This document shows, piece by piece, positions 44,224 to 53,325 of a DNA stretch of 64,000 nt (position 1 is its first letter; each line of letters opens with the position of its first letter). The notes under the pieces are model-generated. The model saw only the letters and a list, made by a program, of their open reading frames with translations, did not search any database and was not told the DNA's origin. A program made the translations under genes and the position numbers. The stretch spans positions 186,001 through 250,000 of the forward strand of contig NZ_JBHSSW010000012.1 of NCBI RefSeq assembly GCF_042659465.1. Reading direction: 5' to 3'. Origin of the DNA: Ponticaulis profundi. GTDB taxonomy: Bacteria > Pseudomonadota > Alphaproteobacteria > Caulobacterales > Hyphomonadaceae.

Positions 44224-45543
44224 TCAGAGAATGCAGGCGCGCTTCGCCGCTGCGGTGAGGGCGCTTCGGTGATCAGGATGCGCCAGCGAAATCATCGCTT
44301 TTGCCCGTTCTGCGCCGGAAAGCCCGATCAGGCGAGCGACGCCAAATTCGGTGACGATGGTATCGACATCATTGCGGGGCGTTGTCACCGGGCCAGACAG
44401 TTTCGGGACGATTCGCGAAATCGTGCCGCGTTTGGCTGTCGAGGTGCAGGCAATGATCGAGCGGCCGCCATTGGACGCCCGCGCGCCACGGACGAAATCG
44501 AGCTGGCCGCCTGAGCCACTATACTGGTGTCCGCCGACATTCTCTGAATTGCAGGCGCCCATCAGATCGATCTCCAGCGTCGCATTGATGGAATAGACCT
44601 GATCATTCTTCGCGATGTGGCGCGGGTCATTCACAATGTTGACCGGGTGCGAGTTCATGGACGGGTTATCGTGCAGGAGATCGTACATTTTCCGATTGCC
44701 CAGTGCGAAGGTGAACACTGACCGGCCCGGAAAGGTGGTTTTCCGGCGATTGGTGACCGCGCCGCATTCGATGAGATCAACCAGTCCAGGCGATAACAGC
44801 TCGGTGTGAATGCCAAGGTCACGGCGGTCCTTCAGGGCGCCGCAGACCACATTCGGCAGGGCACCAATTCCCATCTGCAGACAGGCGCCATCAGGCACAA
44901 GCTCGGCGATCATCTCGCCAATCTGTTGTTCGAGATCTGAGGGCGCACGGGCCTTTGCTTCAGCCAGCGGGACATCGTTTTCGACGAGGGCGTGGATTTC
45001 ACTGATATGGATCTGCGAGTCGCCAAACACGCGTGGCATGTTGGGATTGACCTCGAGAATGGTCCGTTTGGCGGCGCGGGCCGCTGTGCTGGCATAATCA
45101 TTATTGGTGCCGAAGCTGAAAAAGCCATGCTGATCCATGGGCGACACGGACGTCATGAAGGTGTCGAGCTCGACATGCTGGCTCAAAAGGCGCGGCGCAT
45201 CAGAGAAGGCGACAGGAACGAAGTCCAGCACATAACGGCCCTCTTCTTCGCCGCGGCGCACGAGTTCGCGCTCTGTTGCGCCCATGAACATGCAATGGGG
45301 ATGGACGCGGTCCATCATCTCATAGCGCAGAATGGTTTCTGCAGCCGTTGGCATGGAATGAAAATACCAGAGCTTCAGATCAGTCAGCTCGCGACGTTCC
45401 AGGCGAGCGTTCAGTGCCCGCAAAAGGGCAGGAGGCTCGCCCAGCGCCATGCCCATCGATATATCAGCTCCGGTCGGTATCAGGGCTGCCGCGTCTTCAG
45501 GGGTGAGCCTTTTCTCGCGGTATTCGATGGTATGATCCGTCAT
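44224..45543 (-). CDS. Acetyl-CoA hydrolase / CoA-transferase family protein
   Basis: A 439-residue CoA-transferase (Cat1 / 4-hydroxybutyrate CoA-transferase type). It has the paired substrate domains, the MGIGALPN motif near 225, the SINATLEIDLMG segment near 325 expected to hold a catalytic glutamate, and GSGGQLDFVRGA near 350. It transfers CoA between acetyl-CoA and short carboxylates. It follows no obvious partner; a TCA/propionate or butyrate role cannot be decided. Confidence 0.88.
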   Translation of the reverse strand: MTDHTIEYREKRLTPEDAAALIPTGADISMGMALGEPPALLRALNARLERRELTDLKLWYFHSMPTAAETILRYEMMDRVHPHCMFMGATERELVRRGEEEGRYVLDFVPVAFSDAPRLLSQHVELDTFMTSVSPMDQHGFFSFGTNNDYASTAARAAKRTILEVNPNMPRVFGDSQIHISEIHALVENDVPLAEAKARAPSDLEQQIGEMIAELVPDGACLQMGIGALPNVVCGALKDRRDLGIHTELLSPGLVDLIECGAVTNRRKTTFPGRSVFTFALGNRKMYDLLHDNPSMNSHPVNIVNDPRHIAKNDQVYSINATLEIDLMGACNSENVGGHQYSGSGGQLDFVRGARASNGGRSIIACTSTAKRGTISRIVPKLSGPVTTPRNDVDTIVTEFGVARLIGLSGAERAKAMISLAHPDHRSALTAAAKRACIL

Positions 45544-45570
45544 GAAAACCTCTGCTGGATGTTGGTCCTG

Positions 45571-46437
45571 TCAGGGGATGCAATCCTGCGGCATGGCAGG
45601 CGTGCAGTCTTCGCCCCGGCAATAGAAAGCTGCCGTGCGAAGGTTACTCTTCTGTGACGAACTCCCGGATTTTCCATAGGTTTCCGTCTTTTTGCCCTTC
45701 GCTTTCAGACTGAAGGTGTTCAGCTCGTCCGACGCTTTCGGGTGACAGACCCGCGTGGCAACCGTGATGTCGAAATCGCAGAGATTCTGAAAGGTGAATT
45801 TGGTTTGGCCTGTCAGGAATGTGGAGGACTGCTTTGTCAGAATACAGTTCGACGCAGCATTCTGCCTGGGCAGGCTTTTGACGGCCTTTTCTGCCGCTTG
45901 TTGCTGGTCCGGCATTTGGAAGGGCCTCGCCTGCGGGTCCCCGTCGGATTTAGGCGTCAGGGCAGGGCGGTCTGCCTGTTCGGGTGGGGCGCTGAAATCA
46001 GGCGTCTGTGGTGTCTCTCCGGAGGTCTGGCTTGCGCGCATCAGCCGATCATAGGTCGGGTTTTCGGATGGCTCGGCTTCCTGCAGGGCGGGCTTGGCCG
46101 ACCATACGGGTTTCTTTTGGAGGTCTGGCTCAGCAGAGTCCTGAGCGGGCGCCAGGCGTGGCATGACAACAGGCGCTGTGTTGGTTGAGCGGTATTTGCG
46201 TGTGTCCAGAACGGGCGGGTCTGGCAGGTCGAGGGCTGGAATGCCTGTGGTCGGCTCCGTTTCCGTTTCGGGCGTGTCGGATAAGAACTCGTCCTGTGTG
46301 AGCCAGAGCCCGAATTCAATGCCTGCTGCCAGGGCTTCATCGGACAGTTCGGTTTCGGTCTGAGCGACGGCATCTGGAGTCAGATCTGGTAAGAAAGCCA
46401 GCGCGCAAAGCGCCAGCATGGCATGCTGGATATTCAT
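45571..46437 (-). CDS. Secreted Pro-rich protein with a Cys-containing C-terminal domain
   Basis: A 288-residue protein with an N-terminal signal peptide (about 1-25, ending AVAQ), a long low-complexity Pro/Glu/Thr-rich region (about 30-190), and a compact C-terminal part with six cysteines (CILTK, NLCDF, RVCHP, YCRGEDC, QDC). Family unknown. It is adjacent to the CoA-transferase on the same strand but with no clear functional link. The long disordered part and the Cys-rich tail suggest an extracytoplasmic protein. Confidence 0.68.
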   Translation of the reverse strand: MNIQHAMLALCALAFLPDLTPDAVAQTETELSDEALAAGIEFGLWLTQDEFLSDTPETETEPTTGIPALDLPDPPVLDTRKYRSTNTAPVVMPRLAPAQDSAEPDLQKKPVWSAKPALQEAEPSENPTYDRLMRASQTSGETPQTPDFSAPPEQADRPALTPKSDGDPQARPFQMPDQQQAAEKAVKSLPRQNAASNCILTKQSSTFLTGQTKFTFQNLCDFDITVATRVCHPKASDELNTFSLKAKGKKTETYGKSGSSSQKSNLRTAAFYCRGEDCTPAMPQDCIP

Positions 46438-46530
46438 GTGTGTCCCCCGGTTTCACATGAAATTTAGCAGCCCGGAACACCGCATCAAGCTGCAAATTTT
46501 CGCATCTTCTAATCTTCTGTTTTTCCGGTG

Positions 46531-46758
46531 TTATTCGCTGCTGGTTTCTTCCCAGCCAAACACATCTTCCAGTCCGACGCCAAAGACGCGCGAGATCCGG
46601 AACGCACTTTCGAGCGATGGAGAATAGCGTCCCTGCTCAATGGCGATGACCGTCTGGCGTGTGACGCCGATGGCCTTGGCGAGCGCAGATTGGCTCATAT
46701 TGTCATGCGCTTCGCGCAGCTCCCGGACGCGATTTGTAATCGGGGGGCGTTTGGCCAT
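46531..46758 (-). CDS. Small XRE-family HTH regulator
   Basis: A 75-residue single-domain Cro/CI-type regulator. The helix-turn-helix core SALAKAIGVTRQTVIAIEQGR spans about 24-44 and the conserved SLESAFRISRVFG follows. It is encoded 3 bp after a small membrane protein gene and should be co-transcribed with it. Four operator-like repeats precede the pair, the usual sign of autoregulation. Confidence 0.9.
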   Translation of the reverse strand: MAKRPPITNRVRELREAHDNMSQSALAKAIGVTRQTVIAIEQGRYSPSLESAFRISRVFGVGLEDVFGWEETSSE

Positions 46759-46761
46759 GGC

Positions 46762-47184
46762 TTAATGCCCCCGACGGTAAAACAGAATGGTTAGCGCATA
46801 TTCGGCGATCTGGCTGGCAATCAGACTGGCAACAATGATGTGGAACAGCAGATTGCCGTCCTGATTCCAGAAGAAGTGCCAGAGACCGGCAAAGCAGCCA
46901 AACCCGAGCACATAACCGGAAATATTGCCAGCGCGGCGGAGGACCTGTTTGTCGCGTTCATCTTCCTGTCCTTCTGCGCCTTCCGGGTCAGCAACCGCGA
47001 TGATGATATGGCTGACGACCGCACCGGCGATCAGGGCGACCGTCGCAAGGGCGACCAGCGCCAGCATGGGCGGCGCCGTCACGCCGGTCTCGCGGGAGAT
47101 GTCCCAGACTGTGTTGATATACCAGCCGCCAATAACGGTGAGCAGCAGGCCCATGAGCCAGGCTGACTTTTCATGGAATGTCAT
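46762..47184 (-). CDS. Four-TM membrane protein paired with an XRE regulator
   Basis: A 140-residue protein with four hydrophobic helices (about 8-25, 37-58, 80-100 and 108-130) and a charged loop with EGQEDERDKQVLRR around 70. This is the style of the DUF2178-like membrane partners of XRE regulators. I chose ATG 47184 with GGGA upstream; a TTG 21 bp earlier would overlap the operator repeats. Function unknown; it may signal to the regulator or be a stress-response membrane protein. Confidence 0.75.
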   Translation of the reverse strand: MTFHEKSAWLMGLLLTVIGGWYINTVWDISRETGVTAPPMLALVALATVALIAGAVVSHIIIAVADPEGAEGQEDERDKQVLRRAGNISGYVLGFGCFAGLWHFFWNQDGNLLFHIIVASLIASQIAEYALTILFYRRGH

Positions 47185-47199
47185 GATGTGATCCCTGTG

Positions 47200-47284
47200 T
47201 GTCAAAAATTTCTAACACACATATGGTCAAACATTTTTGACATGTCAAATATTTCAGACAAGAAAATGTCTGATATTTTTTACA
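47200..47284. promoter_or_regulatory. Four copies of an 18-bp palindrome-like operator
   Basis: Four copies of TGTCAAA-N-ATTT-N3-ACA lie at 47200-47217, 47225-47242, 47243-47260 and 47267-47284. Copy 2 is nearly a perfect palindrome (GTCAAA-N4-TTTGAC). The third copy also forms the minus-strand -35 TTGACA of the membrane protein/XRE promoter. They probably bind the XRE protein. Confidence 0.75.
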
Positions 47285-47345
47285 TCCCTGTTTTGGCTGG
47301 GATCTCTGAAGCGGAACATCACCCAGGTTAGCGCGTCATTACGGT

Positions 47346-47525
47346 ATGAAACCGACAGACGACACACAGACAGATATTTCCGGGCCTCAAACCTATGACG
47401 ATCAGGACGTCCGTCAGGGACGGATCGTGATCTCGCGATACTGGCAGAGATGGATTTTCTTTGGTGGTCTTGCCGGTGTTGGTATCTTCGCCCTGCTGAT
47501 CCTGATCTTCGGCACGGCGAGCTGA
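47346..47525 (+). CDS. 59-residue single-TM membrane protein
   Basis: A short reading frame below the usual size cut. The acidic N-terminus (Asp/Gln/Thr-rich, about 1-24) is followed by RIVISRYWQRW and one strongly hydrophobic helix (about 38-56). The ATG at 47346 lies 62 bp beyond the last XRE operator copy, in the divergent direction from the XRE operon, so it may share the regulatory region. Coding signal: long frame for its length and membrane-protein composition. Function unknown. It converges with the SRPBCC gene (7 bp apart). Confidence 0.6.
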   Translation: MKPTDDTQTDISGPQTYDDQDVRQGRIVISRYWQRWIFFGGLAGVGIFALLILIFGTAS

Positions 47526-47532
47526 TCGACGG

Positions 47533-48528
47533 CTAAACGCGCCCTTCGATAATCTTCAGAATGTTTGACTGAATGCCCCCAAGGGCGATCTCGCCCCAGA
47601 GTGCCGCATAGAGATTGATCGGCGTTTTTGCGTCATAGCGTGTGTGCAGGGTGAGCTTTGTCCTGCCGCCGGGTAGCGGCGTCAGCACATAGCCGCCTTC
47701 CAGAATTTTCAGATGGTCCCCATCCGGAGAAATATGCGGATCGGTATAGCGGCTGATGGAGTCGTCCGGAAAGGCGAACACCCAGACGAGACGCTGTTCG
47801 TCTTCCCATTGCGTGATGTGTTCTTCGAAGCGAATGTGGCTGCCCCATTTGGCATAGCGCACGGCCCCAATGCCTTGCCCCTGCACGACAGCGGTGCTTG
47901 GGCGGGGGATCTGCATGACGTTTTGCGCAAAATTCCAGCGTCCTTCGGCTGGCTGAATATCCTGCAAGTCCAAGAGATGAGGCCAGATCTCACCGGCTTC
48001 TGCATCGAGAACCACGCTGCGGGTGACGGTGAAACGCTCTGTCTGCGGTGTGTGGAGGAGATCGATGGCGAGCAGCAGCGCGAACACGCAAGCAATGATG
48101 TTTGCGTCAAAGACGGAAGCGATGGTGGTTCGCTTGGCGCGCATTTTCTGGAGCTTCCTCACCGTGAGCGAGCCCCCAAAAGCCATCGGTATCCAGAGCG
48201 GGAACGCCATCATGATGCAGACAATGCCCTCACGAAGGATCAATCCTCCGACCACGAGCACCAGAGGGACCGTCATGAGCGGCGCGAATGTGTAGTGTCT
48301 GCCGCCGAGTTTCCCGTTTGGCGCCGTCAGGAAGGCCGCAAGCGCGCCGAGGATATACGGAATTCCGAAGAGCAATGTCAGCGATATGGAAAGCGCAGCC
48401 ACCCCCTCGCCAATCACATAGGCGAGGAAGTTGAGCGTAAGCGCGACAAACAGCAGTGCCAGAAAAACCCAGATCAGGCGCAGGCCTACCCATTTCCACT
48501 GACCTGATGTTTCGTCCGCATTCTGCAT
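47533..48528 (-). CDS. SRPBCC domain protein with membrane N-terminus
   Basis: A 331-residue protein with four or five hydrophobic helices in its first half (about 14-36, 43-65, 84-100, 102-118 and 145-160), then a C-terminal SRPBCC/polyketide-cyclase-like domain (about 170-325) with the hydrophobic ligand-pocket pattern. SRPBCC proteins bind small lipids or cofactors. No family-specific function could be assigned. Gene neighbours do not help. Confidence 0.72.
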   Translation of the reverse strand: MQNADETSGQWKWVGLRLIWVFLALLFVALTLNFLAYVIGEGVAALSISLTLLFGIPYILGALAAFLTAPNGKLGGRHYTFAPLMTVPLVLVVGGLILREGIVCIMMAFPLWIPMAFGGSLTVRKLQKMRAKRTTIASVFDANIIACVFALLLAIDLLHTPQTERFTVTRSVVLDAEAGEIWPHLLDLQDIQPAEGRWNFAQNVMQIPRPSTAVVQGQGIGAVRYAKWGSHIRFEEHITQWEDEQRLVWVFAFPDDSISRYTDPHISPDGDHLKILEGGYVLTPLPGGRTKLTLHTRYDAKTPINLYAALWGEIALGGIQSNILKIIEGRV

Positions 48529-48658
48529 GACTCAATTGCCCCCGGCGTTGAGGAATAACGGGACCTGATGCAGAATGGAATAGAAAGCGAATAGGTTATT
48601 GATCAGCTGGAAGGTTCGCTAACGGGCCGCAGCGGTATCTTTGAAGGAGGAGCACTTA

Positions 48659-49009
48659 ATGACGGGGTCATCGATCACTGGCACTTCCGAAGATTCACAA
48701 AGAATCGATAAACCTGACCAATGCCTGCAAGTGGATGGAATGATGTCGGGTACCGGCATCAAAGATTTGCGCCTCATGGAATGGATGGAACCGGAAGAAT
48801 TAGGATTATCAAGCGCACTGGCAATTGAGATAGAGGATTGGATATCTCGATACGCCAGCATCCATTATCGTGGCTTCAAAGACAAAGATGAAATAACGGC
48901 GATAGATCAAGAAGGACTCTTGATTGCAAAAAAGGTTCAGTCTGAATGCCCGAATAGATTGGTCCGATATTGTTCGGCCGCAGACTTAGTATGGATGGAC
49001 ATACCTTAG
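48659..49009 (+). CDS. Low-GC orphan hypothetical protein
   Basis: A 116-residue protein with no signal peptide or membrane helix. Its acidic middle contains WMEPEELGLSSALAIEIEDW and a C-terminal region with two cysteines. The start at 48659 follows a strong AAGGAGGAG site; an in-frame ATG 18 bp earlier overlaps it. Codon use is richer in A/T-ending codons (GGA, ATA, AGA, TTG) than in the neighbouring genes, hinting at recent acquisition. I do not recognise a family. Confidence 0.6.
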   Translation: MTGSSITGTSEDSQRIDKPDQCLQVDGMMSGTGIKDLRLMEWMEPEELGLSSALAIEIEDWISRYASIHYRGFKDKDEITAIDQEGLLIAKKVQSECPNRLVRYCSAADLVWMDIP

Positions 49010-49156
49010 ACTTACGGTTGGCTATGAACCAGGCGTGCAGCCCCTTCTTACATAATCCAGGGTATCTTCATATCGACTTCAGAGACAGCGCCTTGACGCA
49101 TACCCCCATCAGTTCTACCTCCCGCGCTTGTTTTCAACCAAAGGCAGACACACAAA

Positions 49157-50749
49157 ATGACCGATTTTTCAACGCTGGCAGACTCCGCAAAGGCATGGCC
49201 CTTTGAGCTGGCGCGCAAGCTCAAGGCGCGCGTCGAGCAGATGGAGAAGGCCGGTAAGAAGAAGGACGCGGTCATTTTCGAGACTGGTTATGGTCCATCC
49301 GGTTTGCCACACATTGGCACGTTCGGCGAAGTCGTTCGCACGACCATGGTGCGCGTCGCGTTTGAAACGCTGACGGAAGGGAAAATTCCGACACGACTGA
49401 TCTGTGTATCGGATGATATGGACGGCATGCGCAAAGTGCCGCCGACCGTACCAAACCCGGAAAGTCTGGAGGTTTATCTCCAGAAGCCTCTGACGGATGT
49501 GCCTGATCCATTCGGCACGCATGACAGCTATGGCGCACACATGAATGCGCGCCTTTGCGGTTTTCTCGACAGTTTCGGCTTTGAATATGAGTTCGCTTCC
49601 GCGACCGACTATTACAAGAACGGGACATATGATCCGTATCTGATCCGAGCGGCAGAAAAGTATCAGGACATCATGGATGTCATGCTGCCAACGCTGGGTG
49701 AGGAGCGCCGGGCGACCTATTCGCCTTTCCTGCCGATCTCGCCGACGACGGGCCGGGTGCTCTATGTGCCGATGAAAAACGTCAATGCAGCCAAGGGTGA
49801 GATCACCTTTGAAGATGAGGACGGAACGGACGTCACCATCCCGGTTACGGGTGGCAATGCCAAGCTGCAGTGGAAGCCGGATTTCGGCATGCGCTGGGCG
49901 GCGCTCGGTATTGATTTCGAGATGTTCGGCAAGGACCACCAGGCGAACGCGCCGATCTATTCCAAGATCTGCCGTATTCTGGGCGAGCGTCCGCCAGAGC
50001 AATATGTTTATGAGCTGTTCCTCGACGAAAAAGGCGAGAAAATCTCCAAGTCGAAAGGCAATGGTATTTCGGTGGAGCAATGGCTGAAATACGCCCCGCA
50101 GGAGAGCCTGGCGCTCTTCATGTGGCAGAAGCCACGCGCGGCGAAGAAGCTCTATTTTGACGTGATCCCGAAGGCGGTCGACGAGTATCTGACCTTTGTT
50201 GAGAAGTATCACAGTGAAGAACCGGCCAAGCAGCTGGAAAATCCGGCCTGGGCGATCCATTCCGGCAAGGTGCCGGAGCTGAATGTTCCGGTGAGCTTTG
50301 CTCTGTTGCTCAATCTGGTATCGGCGGCGAATGCGAACTCCAAAGAGCTGATCTGGGGCTTTATCTCCAAATATGCTGCAGATGCGACACCGGAGAATGC
50401 GCCATTCCTCGACCAGCTGGTCGGCTATGCGCTCAGCTATTACGAAGACTTCGTGAAGCCGGAGAAAGAATATCGCGCACCTTCAGCACAGGAGCGTGCG
50501 GCGCTTGAGGAACTGGCGGCGTCTCTGCGGAGCTATGATGGACCCGTGACAGGCGAAGACCTGCAGACACTGACATTCACGGCTGGCAAGAACCATGCGT
50601 TTGAGAACCTGCGTGACTGGTTCAAGGCAATCTATGAAGTCTGTCTTGGTCAGTCTCAGGGGCCGCGCTTTGGTGGCTTTATCGCCCTTTATGGTGTGGA
50701 AGAGACAGCCGAGCTGATTGAGAATGCCCTGAAAGGCGAGTTTGCCTGA
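49157..50749 (+). CDS. lysS: Class I lysyl-tRNA synthetase
   Basis: A 530-residue archaeal-type LysRS (class I), found in alphaproteobacteria instead of the class II enzyme. The HIGH-type motif is GPSGLPHIGTFGE at about 46-58, and the KMSKS-type motif EKISKSKGNG lies near 293-302. The C-terminal helical region is normal in length. It charges tRNA-Lys. Only a weak AAAGG site precedes the ATG. Confidence 0.97.
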   Translation: MTDFSTLADSAKAWPFELARKLKARVEQMEKAGKKKDAVIFETGYGPSGLPHIGTFGEVVRTTMVRVAFETLTEGKIPTRLICVSDDMDGMRKVPPTVPNPESLEVYLQKPLTDVPDPFGTHDSYGAHMNARLCGFLDSFGFEYEFASATDYYKNGTYDPYLIRAAEKYQDIMDVMLPTLGEERRATYSPFLPISPTTGRVLYVPMKNVNAAKGEITFEDEDGTDVTIPVTGGNAKLQWKPDFGMRWAALGIDFEMFGKDHQANAPIYSKICRILGERPPEQYVYELFLDEKGEKISKSKGNGISVEQWLKYAPQESLALFMWQKPRAAKKLYFDVIPKAVDEYLTFVEKYHSEEPAKQLENPAWAIHSGKVPELNVPVSFALLLNLVSAANANSKELIWGFISKYAADATPENAPFLDQLVGYALSYYEDFVKPEKEYRAPSAQERAALEELAASLRSYDGPVTGEDLQTLTFTAGKNHAFENLRDWFKAIYEVCLGQSQGPRFGGFIALYGVEETAELIENALKGEFA

Positions 50750-50854
50750 TCGATGGATGTTTGGCGTTGCGTGACGCTGAGCTGAAACTCGCATCCCCTT
50801 GCGCAGTGCTCGGAAGCTGTATTTTCATGAGCACAATCGGGAGGGGATGCAGAT

Positions 50855-51748
50855 ATGAATTTTGTCGCTGTTGATGTTGAGACCGCCAATTCATCGCGGG
50901 CGAGTATTTGCTCGATCGGTGTGGCGTCCTTTTCTGATGGAAAACTGGTCGACGAATTTTACACGCTGCTGAACCCGCAGACGGATTTTTATTCTCACAA
51001 CATCCAGATTCACGGCATCACCGAAGCCGACGTCGCAAATGCGCCGACGTTCGCGGATATTTCTGAGGAGCTGTTCTCTCGGTTTTCTGAGAATATCGTG
51101 GTGTCTCATTCCTCGTTCGATCGCGGTGCGATAGAGCAATCAGCAGAGCGATTTGACATTTCTCTGCCTGAGCTCTGCTGGCTGGATTCTGCGCAAGTGG
51201 CGCGCCGGACATGGGCGGAATGTGCCCGAAGGGGATATGGTCTGGCCAATCTTTGCAGCAGGATTGGTTATCTGTTCCACCATCACAATGCACTGGAAGA
51301 TGCCAAGGCGGCCGGTCATGTTCTTCTGGCCGCGATGCACCATAGTGGTCTCGGTCTTCATGACTGGGTGGACCGCGTGACGCTGCCGCTGGCCGAGTTT
51401 CATGGGGATGGCACGACACATGTCGCTGCATCCACGACGCATCGTCGTGAGGGGAATGCGCAGGGCGGTCTCTATGGCGAGGTTGTCGTCTTTACCGGGA
51501 ATTTGGCCATTCCGCGTCAGCAGGCGGCTGACATCGCTGCGGCTGTCGGGTGTGATGTCAGAAACAGTGTGACCGGCAAAACGACCATGCTGGTCGTTGG
51601 GGATTCTGATGCAGAAAACCCTTCCAGCAAGGTTTTGAAAGCGCAGGCGAACGGCGTGAGATGCGTGAGTGAGCTGGCCTTCTTCACCAGCGCTCTGAAA
51701 GCTCTGGAAGAACAGACCGGGCAGAAGGTCGACTTCAGCTGGTCGTAA
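50855..51748 (+). CDS. DnaQ-like 3'-5' exonuclease with C-terminal BRCT domain
   Basis: A 297-residue protein. The DEDDh exonuclease domain (about 1-165) has Asp7 and Glu9 in DVETAN, Asp89 in FDRG and His144/Asp149 in HNALED. A linker leads to a BRCT domain (about 208-285, with VVFTGNLAIPRQQ). The pair suggests DNA repair or proofreading at nicks; BRCT-carrying exonucleases are related to PolIII epsilon and NAD-ligase-like domains. A GGAGGGG site precedes the ATG. Precise role unknown. Confidence 0.88.
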   Translation: MNFVAVDVETANSSRASICSIGVASFSDGKLVDEFYTLLNPQTDFYSHNIQIHGITEADVANAPTFADISEELFSRFSENIVVSHSSFDRGAIEQSAERFDISLPELCWLDSAQVARRTWAECARRGYGLANLCSRIGYLFHHHNALEDAKAAGHVLLAAMHHSGLGLHDWVDRVTLPLAEFHGDGTTHVAASTTHRREGNAQGGLYGEVVVFTGNLAIPRQQAADIAAAVGCDVRNSVTGKTTMLVVGDSDAENPSSKVLKAQANGVRCVSELAFFTSALKALEEQTGQKVDFSWS

Positions 51749-52025
51749 TTATTTGATTAGTCGTTGTGAAAATTTTTGTCTGCGCAATGGCTGAAACACA
51801 CGCCGTGCCCGGATGAAATGACACGCGATCTGGCAATTCTTGCGCGTGTTTCCCGGCACTTGCTGCCCCTAAGGCATGTGGTGTGGCACTTTTTCGGCGG
51901 TTGCTTGAAATCATGATTAATTTTGATTTTCTTTTCGTTGGAAATTCCGGGTCCATCTAAAGCAATGTGTTAAAAGCCCGCTGTGATAATTCAATCTTTC
52001 CTGTAATGAACTCAGGGCGCGTATT

Positions 52026-53312
52026 GTGGGCAGATCGCAAAGATTGGTAGAAGAAACCCAGAGGTTTCCATCAATTTTTCTCGAAAATTCAAGCGGGAAC
52101 ACCGTCATCGTGTTCGCCGTCATGTTGCCGCTCATGGTGGCGAGTCTGGCTCTGGTTGCAGATGTCGGCCTGTGGCGTCATCAGGCGCGTCAGCTTCAGA
52201 TGAATGCCGACGTGGCTGCCGTTGCTGCGGCCCATGAGGTGACGCTTCTGGATGAGGCCGCGAATGTTGGCATGGCTGCCAAGGGCATGCTGTTCGAGAA
52301 CGGCGTCACGTTCGATGAAACACATGTCGCTGTTTATTACCCGCCGATCTCCGGATCAAAAGCTGGCTCAAATGCAGTACAGGTTGTGCTGCGCCAGCCC
52401 CAGTCTCGGTTCTTTTCCGGGATTTTCATGGATCAGGCGTCTGCGGTGGAGCGCGTCGCGACCGCAGTTATCCGATCCGGAACAAATGCGCTGTGCATTC
52501 TGGCGCTGGATGATACAGCGCCCGGCGCGTTTGACCTGAATGGCTCGGCGATCGTCAATGTGAATGGTTGCGCGGTGCAGTCCAACTCCACCGATGTGCA
52601 AGCACTTGAGGTCAGTGGCACCAGCAATCTGTCGGCAGGCTGTATCTATTCATCCGGGGGCGTCTATGGCGAGACCAAGATGAATATCAGCGAGTGCGAT
52701 CAGATCGAAACGCAATGGCGACGTATGCCCGACCCGTATGCGGATCTGACACCGCCGGAAAACATCTCGGCCATGCCGTGTCAGACGCCTAAAAAGACTG
52801 GCAAGCAGTCCATTTCGCTGAGCCCCGGTCGCTACTGCAAAACCTTCTCCGCCATGGACTATGCGGAGCTGGAAGACGGCGGCACATTCATATTTGATGG
52901 CGCCACCATAGATCTGAAGTCAGCGTCTTCCCATCTGTATGGGCGTAATATCACGATGATTTTCGTCAATGGTGGCACGATCGGGATGCCGACCGGCGGG
53001 CTGCTGGATCTCTCCGCCAAGACAAGCGGCCCCTATGCCGGGCTGATCATGTATTCCGATGGGGCAACGAGCCCGTCTTCTCTGAATGTGAAGATCACCG
53101 GTCACGCAGACAGCGTGCTGGAAGGAGTGATGTATTTCCCGAACCAGCCCGTCGAATATACGGGTGGATCATCAAGCGGCAGCACCTGCACGCAGCTGAT
53201 CGCGCGCACGGTGACGCTGTCCGGTAATGCCAGTTTCAGCAATGCAAACTGCGCCGCCATGGGCGCGCGTGAGATGGCGCTGATCCCCGGCGTTGTTCTG
53301 GCTTCCGATTAA
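52026..53312 (+). CDS. TadG-like pilus assembly protein with large exoprotein part
   Basis: A 428-residue protein. The Tad/pseudopilin-type N-terminus SGNTVIVFAVMLPLMVASLALV (shortened here) gives a membrane-anchored signal near 24-45, and DVGLWRHQARQLQ follows, as in TadG. The rest is a predicted secreted domain rich in Gly/Ser/Thr. The start is a GTG at 52026 with AGGG upstream. It is the first of three consecutive Tad-type genes; no tadA, tadB, tadC or rcp genes are nearby, so they may feed a pilus encoded elsewhere. Confidence 0.85.
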   Translation: MGRSQRLVEETQRFPSIFLENSSGNTVIVFAVMLPLMVASLALVADVGLWRHQARQLQMNADVAAVAAAHEVTLLDEAANVGMAAKGMLFENGVTFDETHVAVYYPPISGSKAGSNAVQVVLRQPQSRFFSGIFMDQASAVERVATAVIRSGTNALCILALDDTAPGAFDLNGSAIVNVNGCAVQSNSTDVQALEVSGTSNLSAGCIYSSGGVYGETKMNISECDQIETQWRRMPDPYADLTPPENISAMPCQTPKKTGKQSISLSPGRYCKTFSAMDYAELEDGGTFIFDGATIDLKSASSHLYGRNITMIFVNGGTIGMPTGGLLDLSAKTSGPYAGLIMYSDGATSPSSLNVKITGHADSVLEGVMYFPNQPVEYTGGSSSGSTCTQLIARTVTLSGNASFSNANCAAMGAREMALIPGVVLASD

Positions 53313-53325
53313 GGCGTTGAACGAT

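Noticed and set aside
51841..51912. TGGCAC- and TTGC-like sequences resembling a sigma-54 promoter before the TadG-like gene
   Set aside because: The spacing between the GG and GC elements does not fit the sigma-54 consensus.
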